NCBI GenBank assembly: GCA_025435555.1
Contig: JAIWWG010000047.1
Location: forward strand, 206,497-270,496
Source of the DNA: Chytriomyces cf. hyalinus JEL632
Taxonomy: Eukaryota; Chytridiomycota; Chytridiomycetes; Chytridiales; Chytriomycetaceae
DNA length: 64,000 bases
Direction: 5' to 3'
The translations under genes were made by a program, and so were the position numbers. Within the stretch, counting starts at the first letter, position 1, and each line of letters opens with the position of its first letter. Positions 1 to 12,068 of this stretch are shown piece after piece. Below the pieces are notes generated by a model that saw nothing but the letters and a program-made list of their open reading frames with translations, had not been told where the DNA came from and made no database searches.

Positions 1-117
1 AAACTCACGACGAAGCCGCGATTCCAGACGCAAGACCTTCGATTCAAGCTGTTGTATCTTGCGTAGTTGCGCTGAAACGGTTCGTTCCAAGAGGCCCAAT
101 CGCTTGGCAAGCGTCAT
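1..117 (-). CDS. 5' end of a gene leaving the window, coiled-coil start
   Basis: An ATG at 117 (minus strand) opens a frame of 36 codons that runs into a good splice donor, GTGAGT, at positions 8 to 3. The coding part therefore probably ends at 9 and continues outside the window. The visible peptide is rich in Leu, Arg, Gln and Glu with heptad-like leucine spacing (LERTVSAQLRKIQQLESKV), which suggests a coiled coil. It is divergent from COA6 and shares a roughly 317 bp upstream region with it. The family cannot be named from so little sequence. Confidence 0.45.
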   Translation of the reverse strand, partial: MTLAKRLGLLERTVSAQLRKIQQLESKVLRLESRLRREF

Positions 118-434
118 CCTTTTTAATTTGCTTCACTTTTTATTCGTCATGCTCGGATGAATTCTCCAGACAACCTCAACCATCCATCCATCCATCCATC
201 CATCCATAACCAACCAACTAACCAACCATGCGCGTTTAGCATCCGAGTCTCTCTATAACGACCAACTCTCTGTCTCCTTTCGATGTGGCTTCCTCACTTC
301 TTCATCTCGATGTGAGAATTAGCCCCACCGTCAAAATTCCTCCAACTTGACGATCTGCAGCAGTCATTGCAACAATCATCGCCAACAAACTGCTTCTGTT
401 CATCAAATTTAAGTTGCATAAAAAATAAAATCGA
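118..434. promoter_or_regulatory. shared upstream region of two divergent genes
   Basis: Non-coding stretch between the divergent starts at 117 (minus) and 435 (plus). It contains a CATC tetranucleotide run at about 181-207, followed by a CCAAC-rich segment, and a pyrimidine and A-rich leader just before the COA6 start. No clear TATA box was seen. Confidence 0.4.
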
Positions 435-903
435 ATGACTACAGCACCGCCGTCGAGCCAGCAAAGGCGCCAATGCTGGGCCCAGCGCGACGCCTACTTC
501 ACATGTCTCAACAAGAACAATCTGTGGCTGAACGGATTAGAAATCACGGGCGGCCACGATGCCATTGTTGCACTGGATACAACGAAGCCGCTGGCGATCA
601 AGTTTGAGAACGACAAGAGTCTTTCGAAAGAGGAGAAGGAGAGGCTGTTTGTGTGCAAAGAAGATGCATCCAAATTTGAGAAGGAGTGTCTGGCGTCATG
701 GGTAAGCTGGCCTTTTTCTTTTTCCTGAGATTCTCGACCAACTGACATCGGCATCTCAGGTTTTCCATTTCAGCATGCTGCGAGTAAAGGAGCTCCAAAC
801 AAAGCACTTGGTCGAGCACCAGAAGCAGAAGGAGGACGCATTGCGGGATAAGAAAGGCTCAGACGCCTTTTGGGACAAGGTGAAACAAAAGGCCAGCTCA
901 TGA
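435..903 (+). CDS. COA6: cytochrome c oxidase assembly factor 6 (twin CX9C-CX10C)
   Basis: Two exons, 435..701 and 760..903, give 136 residues; the 58 nt intron is GT-AG. The N-terminal part has CWAQRDAYFTC, a CX9C pair within the family signature CW..RD.Y..C. The second pair is CKEDASKFEKEC, a CX10C pair, followed by ASWV.HF...R across the splice junction. The CX9C plus CX10C pattern is the hallmark of COA6, a small intermembrane-space protein needed for copper delivery to cytochrome c oxidase subunit 2. Between the pairs lies an insert of about 45 residues, longer than in human COA6. The splice site is supported by the family motif reading across it. Confidence 0.9.
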
Positions 904-1183
904 TCAGTTTCATCGATGTCGAGCCAAGCAAGTTCATCAATTGGAACTGTATCTGGGGTTTGCATTGACTTTGGAAAGTTCGTGTTCGATGACTGGATAA
1001 TGCGACTGACGCGGATTCAATAAAGCATCTTGACCATGCAACGCCGTAGCAGCTGCATGTCTGCCGCAAGTGAATTGAAACATGCACTGAATCGAACTGT
1101 GAGTCTTTTGCGCGAATAATCGATGCACGCAAAAGACGCGAATGGATAAAAGTGTGCACTTTCTGTGCGTGCGAGGATTGCGA
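904..1183. other. intergenic, downstream of COA6
   Basis: No convincing coding frame was seen. Short minus-strand frames here overlap each other and do not resemble known proteins. The stretch probably holds the 3' untranslated regions of COA6 and of the hypothetical minus-strand gene that follows. Confidence 0.35.
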
Positions 1184-1677
1184 TCAGACTCCTGGATCTT
1201 TCCATTGAACTTGGATTATTGGAATCGCCATATCTTGGCTGTCTCTATTGCGGGAATCTGACAATTGTGAAATGTCGACCAGAAACTTGAGACAGATCGC
1301 GCCAGTATTCATTCGAACGCCAATCGCCAAGAAATGCATCAATTTAAACGCGAGCAAACCTTGGAGAAGAATATTATCCCATTGATCCCAAGAGGGTGGC
1401 TCGAGACAACAGTTGATATCAAGGATCAAACACTCGCAGCAGCGATGTCAATGCCAAGTTTCGATATTGCAGCTCTTTAAGTTGTGGAGGTTTCCTGGCG
1501 CTGTTCAAAAGAGATTGGCGTCCCATAAACAGCAAATTCTTGCAAATCTGGGTGCTTCAAGAATACGCGTCTCCAAGTGCCATCAAAACACATCCAAGAT
1601 TTCAATTCTTTCAATGTCAATTTAAACACGCCGACATCATCCTCAAAAGTACAAAAGTTCCGGGCGACTGAAAACAT
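1184..1677 (-). CDS. hypothetical small protein, two tentative exons
   Basis: An ATG at 1677 opens a protein-like frame (starts MFSVARNFCTFEDDVGVF, contains WMCFDGTWRRVFLKHPDLQ). Splicing 1677..1531 to 1432..1184 uses a GTTTAT donor and keeps phase. That gives about 131 residues ending at TGA 1184, and the second exon includes PPSWDQWDNILLQGLLAF. No family was recognised. The donor is weak, so the structure may be wrong, but both pieces look more like protein than their shadow frames. The gene is divergent from FAM184, with only about 100 bp between start codons. Confidence 0.35.
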
Positions 1678-1776
1678 TCTTGGGCTTATGGCACAATATT
1701 AGCCTGTGTCCGGGCCGACTTTTCTGCACTCGAGCTTCCTGTTTACAATAAAAATTTGTCACGTAATTTTTGAACC

Positions 1777-4700
1777 ATGTCTTCAGTCGCTTCAACACGG
1801 CGGACATCCAAAATGCCCAACAGCAGAGGCGGAGGATCCGTGCCTGACAAGACGGTTGAAAAGGGCGTCATTGCGCCGCCTGAAGGTCTCCAACACCTCT
1901 GCTTTTTACAGTGGACAACTTACTCAACTTTGCCAATCCCGCACCTCGAATCCGATCACCGCGCAAAACGCCAACAACAAAAGTCGTGTTCAAAATGTCC
2001 AAGAAGATTGCGCAGCTGACAAAGGTCATTTACTATCTCAACACCAAAAACGAGGATCACAATGTCGAAATCCAAAGTTTGATTGACGCGTACGAGGACG
2101 AGCTGACTGAGGTTTTTGTTTATTCAAAACTTGGCGTTTTATGTTTAAGTGTATTGGCTGATGTGCTTGCTGCGACACATTTGCGCAATTTCTTTGAAAG
2201 ACAATCAAAGATGGGACTCTTCAAATCGAAACCATGAAAAACCAACTTCGCGACGCGCAGGAAAATTCCAAATTATGCGAAGAAACAATCGATGTGCGTA
2301 CCTCGCGAATATTGGGGCAAATCACGCTCCACACCTTCGCTTTCTGAAACAACGACAACAACAACTACAGGCACATGTTCGGACGATTGATTCTCAGTTG
2401 CAAGAGCTACGGGATTGCTACCATCGAGAAGAAGAAATGAAGGAGTTAATGGAGGGCGTAAGCACGTGAGTGAAGCATTCAACCAGTCCACCAAAAAAGA
2501 CATTGAAAACCCGTTTTATTTTTTGCAGCGACGCAGACCGAAAAATCCGATCCAACTTGGTAGATATGCACGAACTCACAAAATCGCAAGAGATTGTACA
2601 AGAAGAAAAAACGCAAGCTCGTTTAAACGAACTGACGCAAGCCCACGAACTCGAACTGGACCAGCTTCGCCTTGAAAATGAATCGACGGTCAAAGCATGC
2701 ATGGAAGACTATAAGAGCGTGCAGGGGCTGTTGAAGGATACCGTGAATACCATGAACCGACAGGTTTTTCGCGGAGAGTTTTCGCCTTAAGTACAACAAC
2801 GGTTACTAAAGCCTCCGTTTCCTTCTCCCGCAGATGGAGGAGGAGCGGAAGCAGTTCACGTCGGAGAAGGAACGTATGGCGAAAGACCACGAGCACAAAA
2901 TTGCGGAGATTGAGACTGAAAATGCGGAGAAACAACGGCAAACTCTCGAAGAACTGGAGCATGTTTGACTTCTTTCTTTCCTTGAATGTGCGTACTGTTG
3001 CTCAAGTGTCGCTGTCGCAGATTACGAAGCGGTACAAAGAAGTCGCCGAGAATTTGGAAAGCCTCCAGACCCGCTTTAAAAGGCAAGTATGGATTCCTCA
3101 ACCAAAAAAAAAATCTTCTCAAATCCAGCGATTGATGGACTTGCTTTTCAGTCAGAAAATCCAGCTGGACGAAGCCACCGAAAGCTTGGAACAAAGAACC
3201 ATCGAAGTCAGTGATTTGAGGTCAAAGGTCAAGGCATCCGATGAAATTATCAGCGCTATGAAGATGGTAACAGAAGCGCGTTGCTGTAATTCAATTATCC
3301 CTGCTTATAGAAAATATACCAGGATCTGGATGTAACAAGCAAAAGTCTTGAGGATACCAGTAAGAGGCCCCGCCAGTGGCACATCAGAATACCCGATTAA
3401 CCCGTTGTGCAATGGTGTACAATTTGCATTTCTTCAGCCGATAAACTAAACGTCACTCAAGCCGAGCTTCAATCGAAAACCACCGAACTCGTCGCAAAGT
3501 CCATCACTGCAAAAGAACTCAAAGAAAAACTGGACACAATCTCGGTTGAACTTGAAGCGACAGTCGCAAACTTTGAATCGGCACAATTGTTACGTATCCT
3601 CGGATGATTTATATTTGTGTTTGACATGGCGGAAATTAACCCGTCGGTCACTTAAATCTGGTTAACAGTACCATCAATGATTTGACGCTGGCAAACTTTG
3701 AAACAAACCGGGCGAAAGCCGATCTCGAAGTTCAAAAAGTTGAAACCGGTCAATAACTCTTTTCGTTAGAATCGAATACAAACAGCCTTTTAACCCTCCT
3801 TGCATGCCTTTCAGAGCGGAAATTGGTGTTGAAGGAAGAAGAGATCCGACAGCTTGCTTTGGAAATGAACGAGGTGCGGTAAAAGCAAAACGGAAAAGCA
3901 AATATGCGCATTATCACAATCATACTAACCTTCTTTTTGGTTCTTTTCATCCGCAGCGTCGCGAGCATGAACTGGAAGATCAAAAGAATGGCCTGACTGA
4001 CATGTTTGAGGAAAAACTGAGTCACACCATTGATATCATGAACCAGGAAAGGACAGAAATGATTGAGAAGAAGGATGCGGTGAGATTTCTGTGTTTTTGT
4101 TGTATTTTCCCTCCCGACTTAAACGTTCAAAAACAGGAAATGACAGAAACGCTTGAAAAACACACGAAATCAATCGAAGAATGGAATGAACGACTCGTTC
4201 AGCAAAAAGCGGCGGCAGCAGAGCAGCAGGCCTTCATGCAGGTACCAGTCCCCTTGGGAAAGCCTGCGCATTTTTGGACCCCTGAGAAAACTGCAACCAC
4301 AACCAACAGGACCAACTGGATAAAATGGAAGAAGCCAAAAATCTTGTCAAAGAAAAGTACGAGTCCAGTTTGAAAGTGATTCAGGAGAAAGTAAACGAAA
4401 TTCAAGGGCACTTGTCGACAATCCAGGTGGGGTGTGATATTTCATGCAAACCTCTACCTATGCCAGTTTTTTAATTCGGCTTTAAAAACTAGACCCTTCA
4501 AAACGCGATAAAAGCCCTGGAGGCTGATAAAGCGGACCTGTTTCAAAAAATGGTCAAAATCGACGATCAGATTCGAGGAGAAATGAATGACCGATTTCGA
4601 AGAGAGAAGATGGAAATGACCCAGGCTTGGTACGGCCACATTCCGTAAATCATTCTTCACTGACGGTTGCATGGCAGGGAAACAATGCATGCGACAGAAA

Positions 4701-6539
4701 TGCAAAATCTTCGAGACACGTTGACATCTCACCATCACTATGAGCTCATGGTAAAAATCATAACTGACTCTGCGCCACCAGCGTGCTGAATCTCGTCTTT
4801 AAACAAAATTGCAGACGGCAATCGAAAAGACAGAAACAGACTACAAAGAGCAAATTACAGTTCTCAGCACTGAGCACTCAATCCGCACAGAGGAATGGGA
4901 AAACCAAAAGATTGAACTTCAGGATAAAATGATGGGCTTTGAAATCTGCATCAAGATGCAGAGCAAGGCCATGGTTGATTTGAAAGAGGTTTGTAGCTTC
5001 TTCTCTATTCTCACGCAGCTCTCTTTTCATGCATTTTGGTTCAGGACCACACCCGTCAAATTGCCAAACTTATCGACGACCACGCGAAACTAATGGAACA
5101 AGAGCGCAAAAATTTCGAATACGAACTCACCGCAAAGGAAACTCAACTCAAAGTCGCATCCACCATCGCGCTTGGGAACTTGGAAAAGCGGCACGCCGTT
5201 ATCTTGGAAGAACTTGAAGCCGAGCACAAACGTAGCATGGACGATGTCAAAAATACAAACACCAAAAATGCACTCGCTGCCAAAAAGGTGCGTTTTTTTT
5301 TTATACAACCCAGGGTGGACTTGCCACGAAAGACAACGTCTTCAACACACAGGACGCGGAAAACAAACTAAACGCGGAAATTGCGCGGCTTAAAGCCATC
5401 CACGATCAAGAAATGGAAGCGCAGGAATTGGTTGCCACAGAAAACTTGGCCAAAACCATTCTTTCAATGAACATGAAGCGGATAGGAGAACTCAAAGATC
5501 TTGGCGATGCGCACCAGCTTTCAGTGGATGCTCTCAACACAAAGATACTCGAATTAAATCAGGAGATTTTACGGCAAACGGTGAGTTTTTTACTTGTTAG
5601 CGCTGTGAGCACACGATTTACAACGTCAAATCTGGCCAGAATGTGGAGGAAAATCTTTTAAAGCAAGTGGAAGGTTTGGAAGCCACCATTTCAGACTTGG
5701 AAGACGAAATTAGACAAAAGAAACACGAAATTGCGCAACTCAAGTAATTGCCGATTGTTCTGTGATTTGTCACTGTATTTATTCCAACAACAAATGCAGG
5801 GAAAGACACGAAGAATCGCTTGAAGCGCAGTACAACGAATTGATTCGCGAACACGAAGCCAACATCGCCGGTCTCAACGAAGATCACATTCAAGAGGCTC
5901 AAAAAATGATTACAGAATTCCAACACGTTCAAGACTTTCTGAAAAAGCAAATAGCAAACCAGTTGAAACTGTGAGGCAGCGAGACTTGGGTTTTACTTTC
6001 ATTTCTCTGACATTTTTATCCGCCAGGTTGGAAGAAGCTGATGTCAAATACATAAATCGTGAGCCAAGGGACGTGGATGTTGCAAAGATTGCCGAGCTTG
6101 AAGAGGATATTCGCCGAAGAAAACGAAAAGCTCACGCTCTGATGGTACGCCACAGTCATGGCGAGTAGTGCTTGGTTATCAAATTAACACCGCTTTTCAT
6201 GATTTGCAGGAGGAGCTGGAGTACTGCAAACTGGAACTTTCAAATCGAGAAGCGAATTTCAACAAAATATTCAACAAAAATCCGCTTGTGGGCGTGATTC
6301 AGCCGATAGGAATGGGAAAGGTAGCGTCCTCTTTTGCGACGATTTATTTATTGTGGTTGACATGACATTGCGTTCCTTCTTTTTTGAAGGACAGGAAACC
6401 GCCGCCGAAAAAGAGCAACTCCATGTCGAAGCTACCACCTCTGCCCTTGTACTCACCGTCCATGACACCGCTCCCGCCTGCACTCCAATCTGTTCCCATC
6501 GCCAGAATGGCAACTGCAGCAAAATCCGAGTCCTTTTGA
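1777..6539 (+). CDS. FAM184: FAM184-family coiled-coil protein, about 20 exons
   Basis: Many short exons separated by 26-90 nt introns encode a protein that is coiled coil almost throughout. First exons by hand: 1777..1885, 1912..2111, 2201..2293, 2371..2465, 2529..2763, 2834..2962, 3021..3082, 3152..3266, 3311..3359. Two conserved ends identify it. Near the N-terminus is KMSKKIAQLTKVIYYLNTKN, the opening motif of animal FAM184A/B. Near the C-terminus is LSNREANFNKIFNKNPLVGV, matching the FAM184 tail (NRETNFNKVFN..P.VGV). The last exon is basic and proline-rich and stops with TGA at 6537. FAM184 has no assigned biochemical activity; I expect a cytoskeletal or ciliary scaffold role. Oddities: a 26 nt first intron forced by reading phase, and a GC-AG intron at 3083..3151. 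Confidence 0.88.
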
Positions 6540-7124
6540 CCAACCACCTCAAGGGAAAAATTGGTTGAGGAAGTTTTTTATGATCAGATGCCCCGTTTTT
6601 TTTTATGCGTGAGCAATTGTACAGTAAGAATAATAGACGCTTATGCATCGTTAAAAGGATATTAGTTGAGCCGATATTTTTGAATTCGGAAGCCCCCAAG
6701 GCTGCGCACCCTTTTGTGGGGGAAGTGCACTCCCATCTTCATTGCCTTGTCGCATCTGCAGCCCCAGTTCTCGATGCGTTTAAAACAATAGAGCCTCATT
6801 TCACGTGATTCTATACCCCCGCTGTGAGGAAATAAGGTTTAAATATGCAGATATTATCTCTTCTCGCAACTGGCGAGTTTCAAGCTCAACCTCTCCAATA
6901 ACTACAACACCGTATAAATATGTAGCATGGAGTTTTAAGTCAGATATTTGGCGTTTTAAGCAAAGTTCATGCAGTGTTATGCGTTAAGGTTTCAAATAAG
7001 AACTTTATTCCCTGTCGTCACATCAACACATATACCAAATCCATTCGTATCATCCAGTCTCTTTTAAACAACGTGTTCTACAAAGTTCTTGTCTTCCAGT
7101 TATCCGTCAACACAGCGCAGTTCA
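6540..7124. other. convergent intergenic region
   Basis: Lies between the convergent stops of FAM184 (6539) and SEC31 (7125). It is A+T-rich with a T run near 6596-6604 and several AATAA-like elements suited to 3' ends. No gene or RNA structure was recognised. Confidence 0.4.
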
Positions 7125-10100
7125 TTAAAACCGACCTCCGTATGGACTCAAGGAAGCTGGTGGTGGTGGCGGCGGTAATTGCGCACCAGAAGAAGCAGAT
7201 CCGTACTGCCCATTCAAAGAAGAAGACGGTGGTGGTGGAGCGTTTGCATATCCTGCCGGCGGCGCACTGACGTATCCAGACTGTGGAGGGGCATTCCCAT
7301 ATCCAGAGGATCCAAGTGCGGCGTTTCCGTAACCAGGATTTGCGTACGCGTTCATTTGTCCCGATGGGTAATTTGAATTCGCCTGCGGGGGAGGACGAGG
7401 AGCTGCACCCGGTCCGTTGCTTGGAACTCCTCGAGGAGGCATCATACCCGCGCCAGCACCGCCACCGTGCGGCGCTGAAGCTGCTGTAGGTGGAGGTGGG
7501 ATGGGTGTTGTCCCAGCGGGTGGTGCGCCGTGCGGGTTTCCGGGAGCCGCATGAGGGGCAGCGGATCGTGCGTTACCTCCATAAGGTGCTGCATTTGCCT
7601 TAGGTGGTGGAGGCAGTGGTGCGCTGCCCCCTCCGTACGGCATGGACGAGGCAGGCGGAGGCGGAGGCAGTACTCCTGCTGCTTTAGGAGGCGGCGCGCC
7701 GTAAGAAGGACCGGATTGCTGTCCATATGGAGATGCCAAAGTTGGTGACGCGACCGCCTGTGGTGGTGGAGGCATTCGTTGTTGCTGCTGTTGATGCTGC
7801 TGCTGCTGCTGCTGCTGGGGTAACTGTTGGGACTGCATTTTGTCAAGCTCGCTTCGTTCAAGAGTATCAATCACGCGTTTCACTCCAACAATCCAGCTGG
7901 ATGTGGCAGTGAAGCGTGTTGTCATCAATTCGACTTGCAATTTATGAGCTGCCGAGTATTCTCCCGCCTGCAAGGCTGTGGAAATGGATGAAACATGCAA
8001 AACAATTAGAGGAGGCTTGAATTTTCAGTTTGCCTGAATTCATACCTTTTACCAACATCTGCAATTTTCCAACTATATCATCTGCGACCTCCGCGTTGTT
8101 GAGTTGATCAAACAGATTAAGCACCTTCTTTTCCGTATCTTCCCATTCTCTCTTTTGTTGAGGCTAGAAAAAAGCACCATCAGCAACCGCGAACATGCAG
8201 ATTCAACAAACAATACGTTGACGGTGAAGAGCCAAACGAAAATCAATACTCACGTTGATTTTCGTTGCCTTGCACATTGCCATCAAAGTGTCCAAACCAG
8301 TAACGATGGGCATCTGCGCAGGTTTGATGTGGGCGCGGTCTCCAGAAGCTGTGTTTGTGCAAATCAAAAATAAGACGATTTATGAAAAACGTGACGCCTG
8401 CTGATATATCTGACTCACAATGACGCTGTGGTCCAGCAGGTGTAATAGGTTGAGACGCGGTTTGTGGCGGTACAGATGAGCTGGGTGGCGGCGCTGTGAC
8501 TTGCCCAGGGAAAGCGTTGTAGGTCGCGCTCTGTTGAACGGGTTGCGGTGCCGCAAATGTGTGGGTAAACGAGGTGCTCCTTATTGCGCCAGGAGGAGCT
8601 ACTGGTGGGTATCCAGCAGCAGAGGGGACAGTTGGTGGGGGCCGCGCAAAAGCGGATAGGGGACCCTGAGATTGATATCCTGTATGCGCGGCAGGGGGTG
8701 GAGGTGGTTGAAATCCTGCTGAGGCAGGTGGAGGAGGAGGCAACGCTGCCTGGTACCCTGCAGTCACAGGTGGAGGAGGTGGTGGCGCTGAATCGGCACC
8801 GTAACCTGCATGGCCGAATGAGTTTTGGGACGGGTATCCATATTGATTGTACTGGTTCCCTGGGTTCGAATAGGTTGGGCTCATTTGCGGGTATCCCGAT
8901 TGGGGGGGTGGAGGTGCAAAATTTGGGCGAGCGGTTGAGGGCTGGCCATACTGGTTTCCGTTCAGTTGTTGATGCTGTTGCTGCTGAGACGGCTGATAGG
9001 CACCTCCGTAGGGTAGAGCATTATTTCCGTATTGGTTGTATCCAGACGCACTTGGATACCTTGCCGCTGACGGTGGGGCAGCACCATATCCGTAATCTTG
9101 CGCTTGTACTGGAGCTGGGGCAGGCGCTGCGGGTCTGAGTAAATCCACAACCTCAAATGGAGCTTGAGCTTGGTACACGCCCGCTGCCTCTCGCACAAGA
9201 CCGCTGTTCAAAACACGGTCCCTCAACAAATCAACTGCACTTGAATCCACTTTGCCTGAATGGAAGGAAAGCGGGACGAGCTGAAGTGTCTGCCAGGCAA
9301 GAGACACAAGCCCTTGAGATGCCGCCACTTGCGCGTACTCAACATACCGCTGATACAAAGCTTCCAGGGAGTATTGACTGGAAGGATCATGCTCGGCAGA
9401 TATCTCAGGGTCCACAAACTCAATCGCCCGTCGAAACACGTGAACTTTCTCAATCAAACTCTGTAAAGCAAGCGCATGACCAGACTTTTGAGAAGTCAGG
9501 AGCGACTTCGCGTTCTTGACCGTTGACAGAAGTTTCTCTTCCTCTGATTCGCGAAGAGCCCACAGGTGAAGGACTTGCGGTAAGTCACCAGCCACCAAGT
9601 AGCACAACACGGCCGCAGATTTTTTTTCCTCTCGTCCCTTCCAGTCCATTGTTTTTAAACTGCTCGAAGTTGTTGGAGCCAATGCAATTGCTTCCAACCT
9701 CCTTCCCAGCTGACTAAACAGTGCCGAAAGATCCTCTGCTTTTGCGTAAGTGCAGATCAGAGCAAGCAAATCTTTCCAGTCCGCATCGCTACCAGGCCCA
9801 TCTATGTGAGCATGCTCAACCAAATCGCGCAAGTCTCCTTCCACAATGTTATGCAAAACGCGCATGTAACTTTTCTCCTTTTTGACGTGTTTGAAATACT
9901 GTTGCTGGGCAAATGACAGAAGATCCTGTCCACCGCACCCTGCAAACATGAGAGCATCCGAGTATCTGTTGGCGCCAATACAAATTCGAACGGCCGTCTC
10001 AAATTTTCCAAGAACAAGCGCCTTCATCACAAGTGCATCCGTATCGGCGTTTTCTCCTGGAGCATTGCTGTATAATTTGAATGGAGTAGCCGGTTCGACC

Positions 10101-12068
10101 GGTTTCGTGGGTGGAATTGCGGCGGTAGCTTGCTTCGTCTGAGAAGCAATGAGTGCGAAATCGTCCACTTCTCCAGTATCTCCAATGACACCACCCTCAA
10201 TCATCTGCTGCCCGATTGTCTCATCCACAACAGCAACGGGTTCTGGTTCCGTGGACACAAGCAACTTCGCCAACAGTGCAGCCAGCTTATCCGTTGATGC
10301 AACGTCCGCCTTGTCAAATCCGAGAAATTGTAGCACCAGTTCACGAGATCCCGTCTCGAACATGACTCCCAAGAATCTCCACATGTCTCGATCCTTTTCA
10401 CTCAAAACTGAACTTTCAGGGGCGGCCATAGATTGACAAAAGTCAATCCATTCTTGTACATTTGCACCGCCTGGGAGTGACGCATCGGCTCGGTGCACTC
10501 GCTGTTCTAGTTCTGAGGCCCGAGCAACAAACGCAGGCTCAGAGACCACATTCTGAATCGCCACGGTCCGCTTTACAGTTCCATCCGGCTGCCTTTTGTT
10601 GACAAAAGAAACCAACCGATTTCCAAATCCCCAAGAACATCCCACAGGTCTTTTTAGCCATTTGGGTGCGAACGGCAATGTGAACGAATGATCAGAGACG
10701 AAGCTATCTTGGTGCTGTAAATTGTCACCCAAGCTTCCAAAACCACCCCCCGTGATAAAGTCATGCGGGTCCTGCGAAAGCGCAGCTGTAGTTGTTGATG
10801 TTGGTTGGGCGTTCGCAGCTGAAGAGTCGTTCGCATGGGAGTCACCAGCTCTCGCTTGTAAGCTGTGAACACTCACAATTCCATCGAATCCAGCTATTGC
10901 GACCAGATCGGGATTTCTCGGGCACCAGTTTGCTTCAAATGTCCAATTGCTGCTGTGGTGGACGTCGCCAATCATTGTCGCTGTGGATGGATTCCATAGC
11001 ACGGTTCGATTATCTTTTCCACAACTGAGGAGGAGATCGCTATCTTTGGGGCACCATGCAAGGTTCAGGATACCCTTTGAGTGACCTGTAAGCACTTTTT
11101 CTGGAGCGCGCGAGTTTCGCAGGTCCCACATAAGGATAACGGGGTTCGCATCGTCGTCACTCGCAGTCACGATTTGTGTTGGCTTATGAATTACGGTTAT
11201 TGGCAAATGAAAAGGCAAAGCTCATACGCCAGAAAAATAACTAACGCTGTCCGGATTCCAGGCAATTGAGGAAATCTGCTTCCTGCCACCTGGATGTGAA
11301 AATGCGGCGATTTCGTTTCGGTTTCTGAGGTCCCAAATGACCGTGTTTCCGTTGTTACTTGCACTGGCGAGAATGTAATGGTACATCCGATTCCATGCAA
11401 CTGCTGTTATATCTTCAAGTCTGTTCGATCGCGCACCAGGGCTATAGGGTTTTGCAGGGTTCGTCAAGTCCCACACAAACAGCTGAAATGGACCAATGAA
11501 TATGAACCACGTAAATTGGACTGAACCAAACCACTGAAAAACGTAGTCAACTAACCTCCCCATCAGCAGCGCCTGAAGCAATAAATTTTGAGTCTACAGC
11601 GTTGAAGTCCAGACCTCGAACTGGGCCCTTGTGTTTGACGGGTTTCATGATCAACGGGTCCTTTCCAGCGACACTGTCGATGATGGTGCGCGCGTCCCAT
11701 AGACATAGATCTCCATTCTCTAAACCACCTGCGATAATGCCCATGGGGTTCTTTGCGAAGTCGATGCCTGGACCCCATGCAATGCGGTTGAATCTGATTG
11801 AGTTGTCGTCGGATCAGACAACTGCCCAGCTGACACGTAATATCACGAGTGTCAAGAATTGATACCTGGCGGTGGAAGGCACAGAGCCAACCTTTTTGAA
11901 TGCCTTGTCTGAGAGAGGGTCGAACAATTCGAGCGTGGTTGCTGTCGAGAAATCTTTGTCGAGCGCTCCGGCGACAGTGGCGACGGCAAGGAGCGGTGTC
12001 GATGTTGCGTTGGGAACCGCGGGCGACCAAGCGATTGTGCCGGTCTTTCGCTCGCGTGTGAGGTGCAT
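7125..12068 (-). CDS. SEC31: COPII outer coat protein SEC31
   Basis: Multi-exon gene read from ATG 12068 to TAA 7125. The N-terminus (GTIAWSP, LLAVATVAGALDKDFS, LELFDP) is the classic SEC31 start. It is followed by WD40 blades (MGIIAGGLENGDLCLWD, HILASASNNGNTVIWDLR, DLLLSCGKDNRTVLWN) and the alpha-solenoid that packs against SEC13 (AVLCYLVAGDLPQVLHLW). A long Pro/Gln/Gly/Tyr-rich linker contains PPPPP runs, and a C-terminal helical domain carries GEYSAAHKLQVELMTTRF. SEC31 forms the outer cage of ER-to-Golgi vesicles with SEC13. The largest exon covers about 11,218-8,400; smaller exons lie on both sides. The Pro-rich linker gives long open frames on the opposite strand, which are artefacts. 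Confidence 0.95.

Noticed and set aside
8584-9138. 184-codon plus-strand ORF
   Set aside because: It is the shadow of the Pro/Gly/Tyr-rich linker of SEC31 on the other strand; its sequence has no domain and the SEC31 frame is certain.
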